Assembly: GCA_002432555.1 (NCBI GenBank)
Contig: DJFO01000208.1
Location: forward strand, 1,533 to 10,474
Length of the DNA stretch: 8,942 bases
Direction of reading: 5' to 3'
Source: Marinagarivorans sp. UBA5870
GTDB lineage: Bacteria; Pseudomonadota; Gammaproteobacteria; Pseudomonadales; Cellvibrionaceae
Shown here one piece after another: positions 7,038 to 8,942 of this stretch (position 1 is its first letter; every line of letters begins with the position of its first letter). The position numbers and the translations under genes were made by a program. The notes beneath the pieces were generated by a model that saw only the letters and a list, made by a program, of their open reading frames with translations, ran no database searches and was not told the origin of the DNA.

Positions 7038-8298
7038 AGTGCATCGCCTGGCCATAGTCCTGCTGTTACTCGCTGTGGGCGCACTGTTGGTGTTCTGGTA
7101 TCGCGGACTGGAATGGACAACCCGGTTGGTCGACCACGGCCCAACCGCCGAGGCTCGGCAAAATCCGGTGCTCGCCCTCCAACGCCTCCTGGAACAGCGC
7201 AACATACCGGTCGCGCTGGTGCGCGGTTTCGCCGGCTTGGAACAGCTGCGCTTGGAACAGCAACCGATCCCCCCGGGCGACGCCCTCGTGCTGCTGAATA
7301 CGGCTCACAGCCTGCGCGCAACACAGGTCGACGCCCTGTGGCGGTGGGTGGAAGAGGGCGGCCGGCTTGTCGCAGCGGCGGACAATCCATTTTTTACCGC
7401 AAATAACCGGGCCGACCCGCTGCTCGACCGTCTCGGCCTCGCCTTGACGGGCGACGACTGGGACCTGCTGGAAACGGCGGAAGAAGAGGCAGCGGAGGCG
7501 CCCTTAGAGCAGGCCGCCCCGACGCCTCCACCGGCACCGGCTGGGCCTGCGACAAACGCGGATGAGAAGCCGCAAGAAATATGCAGTTGGACCTATGTCG
7601 CTGTGCCGGTTCGTCTCGACCTCGAGCCCCACGCGAACCTGATGCTGGAAATGGGCTCGGGCGTCGCCTTCACACAGCTGAACGAAAGTTCCCGCGCGCT
7701 TGCCGCCTACGACGAGCAAGTTTTCCTCGCGCATCAGCGACTCGGGGCGGGGGACATTTACGCTCTGCCATCCATGACGGCGCTGGACAACGACAACATC
7801 CACTGCCAAGACAACGCCTATGTCTTTTGGCAATTGCTGCGCGAGGCCGACAAAGTCTGGCTGGTGGTCAACACCGATGGCCCAAGCTTCTGGGGCTATC
7901 TATGGCAGCTCTCCCCCCTGGGTTGCGCGGCGTTTTTGGCAGCGCTTGCCGCCTGGCTCTGGTACCGGGTACCGCGTTTCGGACCTGTGTTCCCTGTAAC
8001 GCGGATCGGCCGGCGGCAATTTCTCGACCACATCCAAGCCACTGCGCAGTTCACGCTGCGACATCAGGGCAGCAGTACATTGGTGGAAACCCTGCGGGAT
8101 GAACTCTGGCACCGGCTGCGACTGCGGCAACCGGGGTTTCGGCGCCTCACGCGGACGGAACAGATCGAGACGGTCAGCAAGCTCAGCGGCATGGCCGCCG
8201 CGGACGTGCAACTGGCCCTCTTCCGAGAATTGCCGCTGCCCGATCCACTGTTCGTCGAGGCAGTCCAGCGCCTTCAACATTTAAGGAACACCCTCTAA
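7030..8298 (+). CDS. DUF4350-domain membrane protein
   Basis: This 422-residue protein starts at ATG 7030, overlapping the previous gene by 8 bases; it has no strong ribosome binding site of its own, so translational coupling is likely. An N-terminal helix (about 6-24) anchors a large extracytoplasmic domain, followed by a second helix (about 289-311) and a basic, helical C-terminal domain of about 110 residues on the cytoplasmic side. The domain carries the family signature [18 protein letters not shown] (39-56) and a Rossmann-like alternation ([19 protein letters not shown], then [13 protein letters not shown]), similar to the fold of GATase1-like/DUF4350 domains without an evident catalytic triad. 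An acidic then Pro/Ala-rich linker (about 146-182) interrupts the domain. Cys185 and Cys259 lie in the extracytoplasmic part. Function is unknown; the context suggests a sensor or substrate-recognising membrane partner of MoxR. Confidence 0.85.
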   Translation: MLKVHRLAIVLLLLAVGALLVFWYRGLEWTTRLVDHGPTAEARQNPVLALQRLLEQRNIPVALVRGFAGLEQLRLEQQPIPPGDALVLLNTAHSLRATQVDALWRWVEEGGRLVAAADNPFFTANNRADPLLDRLGLALTGDDWDLLETAEEEAAEAPLEQAAPTPPPAPAGPATNADEKPQEICSWTYVAVPVRLDLEPHANLMLEMGSGVAFTQLNESSRALAAYDEQVFLAHQRLGAGDIYALPSMTALDNDNIHCQDNAYVFWQLLREADKVWLVVNTDGPSFWGYLWQLSPLGCAAFLAALAAWLWYRVPRFGPVFPVTRIGRRQFLDHIQATAQFTLRHQGSSTLVETLRDELWHRLRLRQPGFRRLTRTEQIETVSKLSGMAAADVQLALFRELPLPDPLFVEAVQRLQHLRNTL

Positions 8299-8309
8299 GG
8301 AACCCCCTA
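8282..8309 (+). repeat. Two-copy 14-base imperfect tandem repeat spanning the DUF4350 stop and MoxR ribosome binding site
   Basis: TAAGGAACACCCTC is followed by TAAGGAACCCCCTA, identical at 12 of 14 positions. The first copy is read in the DUF4350 frame (RNTL); the second provides the stop codon and the ribosome binding site of the MoxR gene. Confidence 0.85.
8296..8302 (+). promoter_or_regulatory. Ribosome binding site of the MoxR gene
   Basis: TAAGGAA lies 6 bases before ATG 8309, and its TAA is the stop codon of the DUF4350 gene. Terminating ribosomes would therefore sit directly on this site. Confidence 0.75.
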
Positions 8310-8942
8310 TGATCGACTCTCCGACCACCGGCCTCACCGCCGACCCCGCCGCCCTTCTCGACCAGGCGCACCAGCAGGTGCGGCAGCTGCAGGCCGAAAT
8401 CCAGCGCACGGTCATAGGCCAGAACTCGGTTGTGGAGCAGGTGCTTGTCGCGCTGCTTGCGCGCGGCCACGTTCTGATCGAAGGCGTGCCGGGGCTGGGA
8501 AAGACTCTACTGGTGCGCACCTTGGCCGGCTCGTTTGGCGGCCGCTTTGCGCGCATCCAATTCACGCCGGACCTCATGCCGAGCGATGTCACCGGCCACG
8601 CCATGTTCAACATGAAGACCCAGGAATTCGAAATTCGCCCCGGCCCGGCCTTCACCAACCTGCTGTTGGCCGATGAAATTAATCGGGCGCCGGCGAAGAC
8701 TCAAGCGGCCCTGCTGGAGGTCATGCAGGAGGGCCAAATCACCATCGAAGGCGCGTCCTACCCGGTGGACACCCCCTTCATGGTGCTCGCCACGCAGAAT
8801 CCTATTGAACAAGAGGGCACCTATCCCCTGCCCGAGGCGGAGCTCGACCGCTTCATGCTGAAGGTACTGATCCGCTACCCCGCCCAGCGCGACGAAGAAT
8901 CCATGCTGCTGCAGATGTGTTCGGCCGGATTAGGTGCGGCCG
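8309..8942 (+). CDS. MoxR-family AAA+ ATPase (partial, C-terminus off window)
   Basis: The first 211 residues of a MoxR-type AAA+ ATPase are visible, out of the roughly 320-340 usual for the family. The ATP-binding core is complete: Walker A GVPGLGKT (59-66, Lys65), Walker B LLLADEIN (118-125, Asp122 and Glu123), sensor 1 ATQNP (161-165, Asn164), and the arginine-finger region EAELDRF (Arg181). The preceding IQRTVIGQ (31-38) is the usual family lead-in. The helical lid with sensor 2 is beyond the window. MoxR proteins act as chaperone-like ATPases in the assembly or activation of other complexes, often with VWA-domain partners. In this operon, the membrane proteins encoded upstream are the obvious candidate partners, and a DUF58/VWA gene would be expected just beyond the right edge. 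Confidence 0.95.
   Translation, partial: MIDSPTTGLTADPAALLDQAHQQVRQLQAEIQRTVIGQNSVVEQVLVALLARGHVLIEGVPGLGKTLLVRTLAGSFGGRFARIQFTPDLMPSDVTGHAMFNMKTQEFEIRPGPAFTNLLLADEINRAPAKTQAALLEVMQEGQITIEGASYPVDTPFMVLATQNPIEQEGTYPLPEAELDRFMLKVLIRYPAQRDEESMLLQMCSAGLGAA

Overview
The window is GC-rich (roughly 60% or more), densely coded, and organised around one divergent promoter region near 3.7 kb. The protein families suggest a gammaproteobacterium, perhaps a polysaccharide-degrading marine or soil lineage such as the Cellvibrio/Microbulbifer/Saccharophagus group. The exact genus cannot be read from the sequence, and no rRNA, tRNA, mobile element or CRISPR array is present.

Left of the divide (positions 3667 down to 1, minus strand) is a single very long gene that runs off the left edge. 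It encodes a hybrid two-component sensor: signal peptide, fourteen beta-propeller repeats (enough for two seven-bladed propellers), a Y_Y_Y domain, one transmembrane helix, a histidine kinase (His869) and a receiver domain (Asp1178). The C-terminus, which may carry an output domain, lies outside the window. The reading frame is continuous over all 1222 visible codons.

Right of the divide (3821 to the right edge, plus strand) is a tightly packed five-gene operon: RDD-family membrane protein, SpoIIM-like (DUF95) membrane protein, DUF4129 membrane protein, DUF4350 membrane protein, and a MoxR-family AAA+ ATPase cut by the right edge. The first four genes overlap their neighbours (ATGA overlaps twice, then 8 bases), and the MoxR gene starts 10 bases after DUF4350, so co-transcription and translational coupling are likely. 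This gene set recurs in many bacteria, usually with DUF58 and VWA-domain genes. It is inferred to be a MoxR chaperone-type ATPase working with an inner-membrane protein assembly; its substrate is unknown.

The 153-base intergenic region holds a good sigma70-type promoter for the operon (TTGAAC, 17-base spacer, TATCAT), a weaker -10 candidate for the sensor gene, and an imperfect inverted repeat overlapping both. The shared region makes it plausible that the two units are co-regulated, but nothing in the sequence proves that the sensor controls the operon. Small in-frame tandem repeats at the 3' ends of the RDD and DUF4350 genes, next to or containing the ribosome binding site of the following gene, are the most unusual fine-scale structure.
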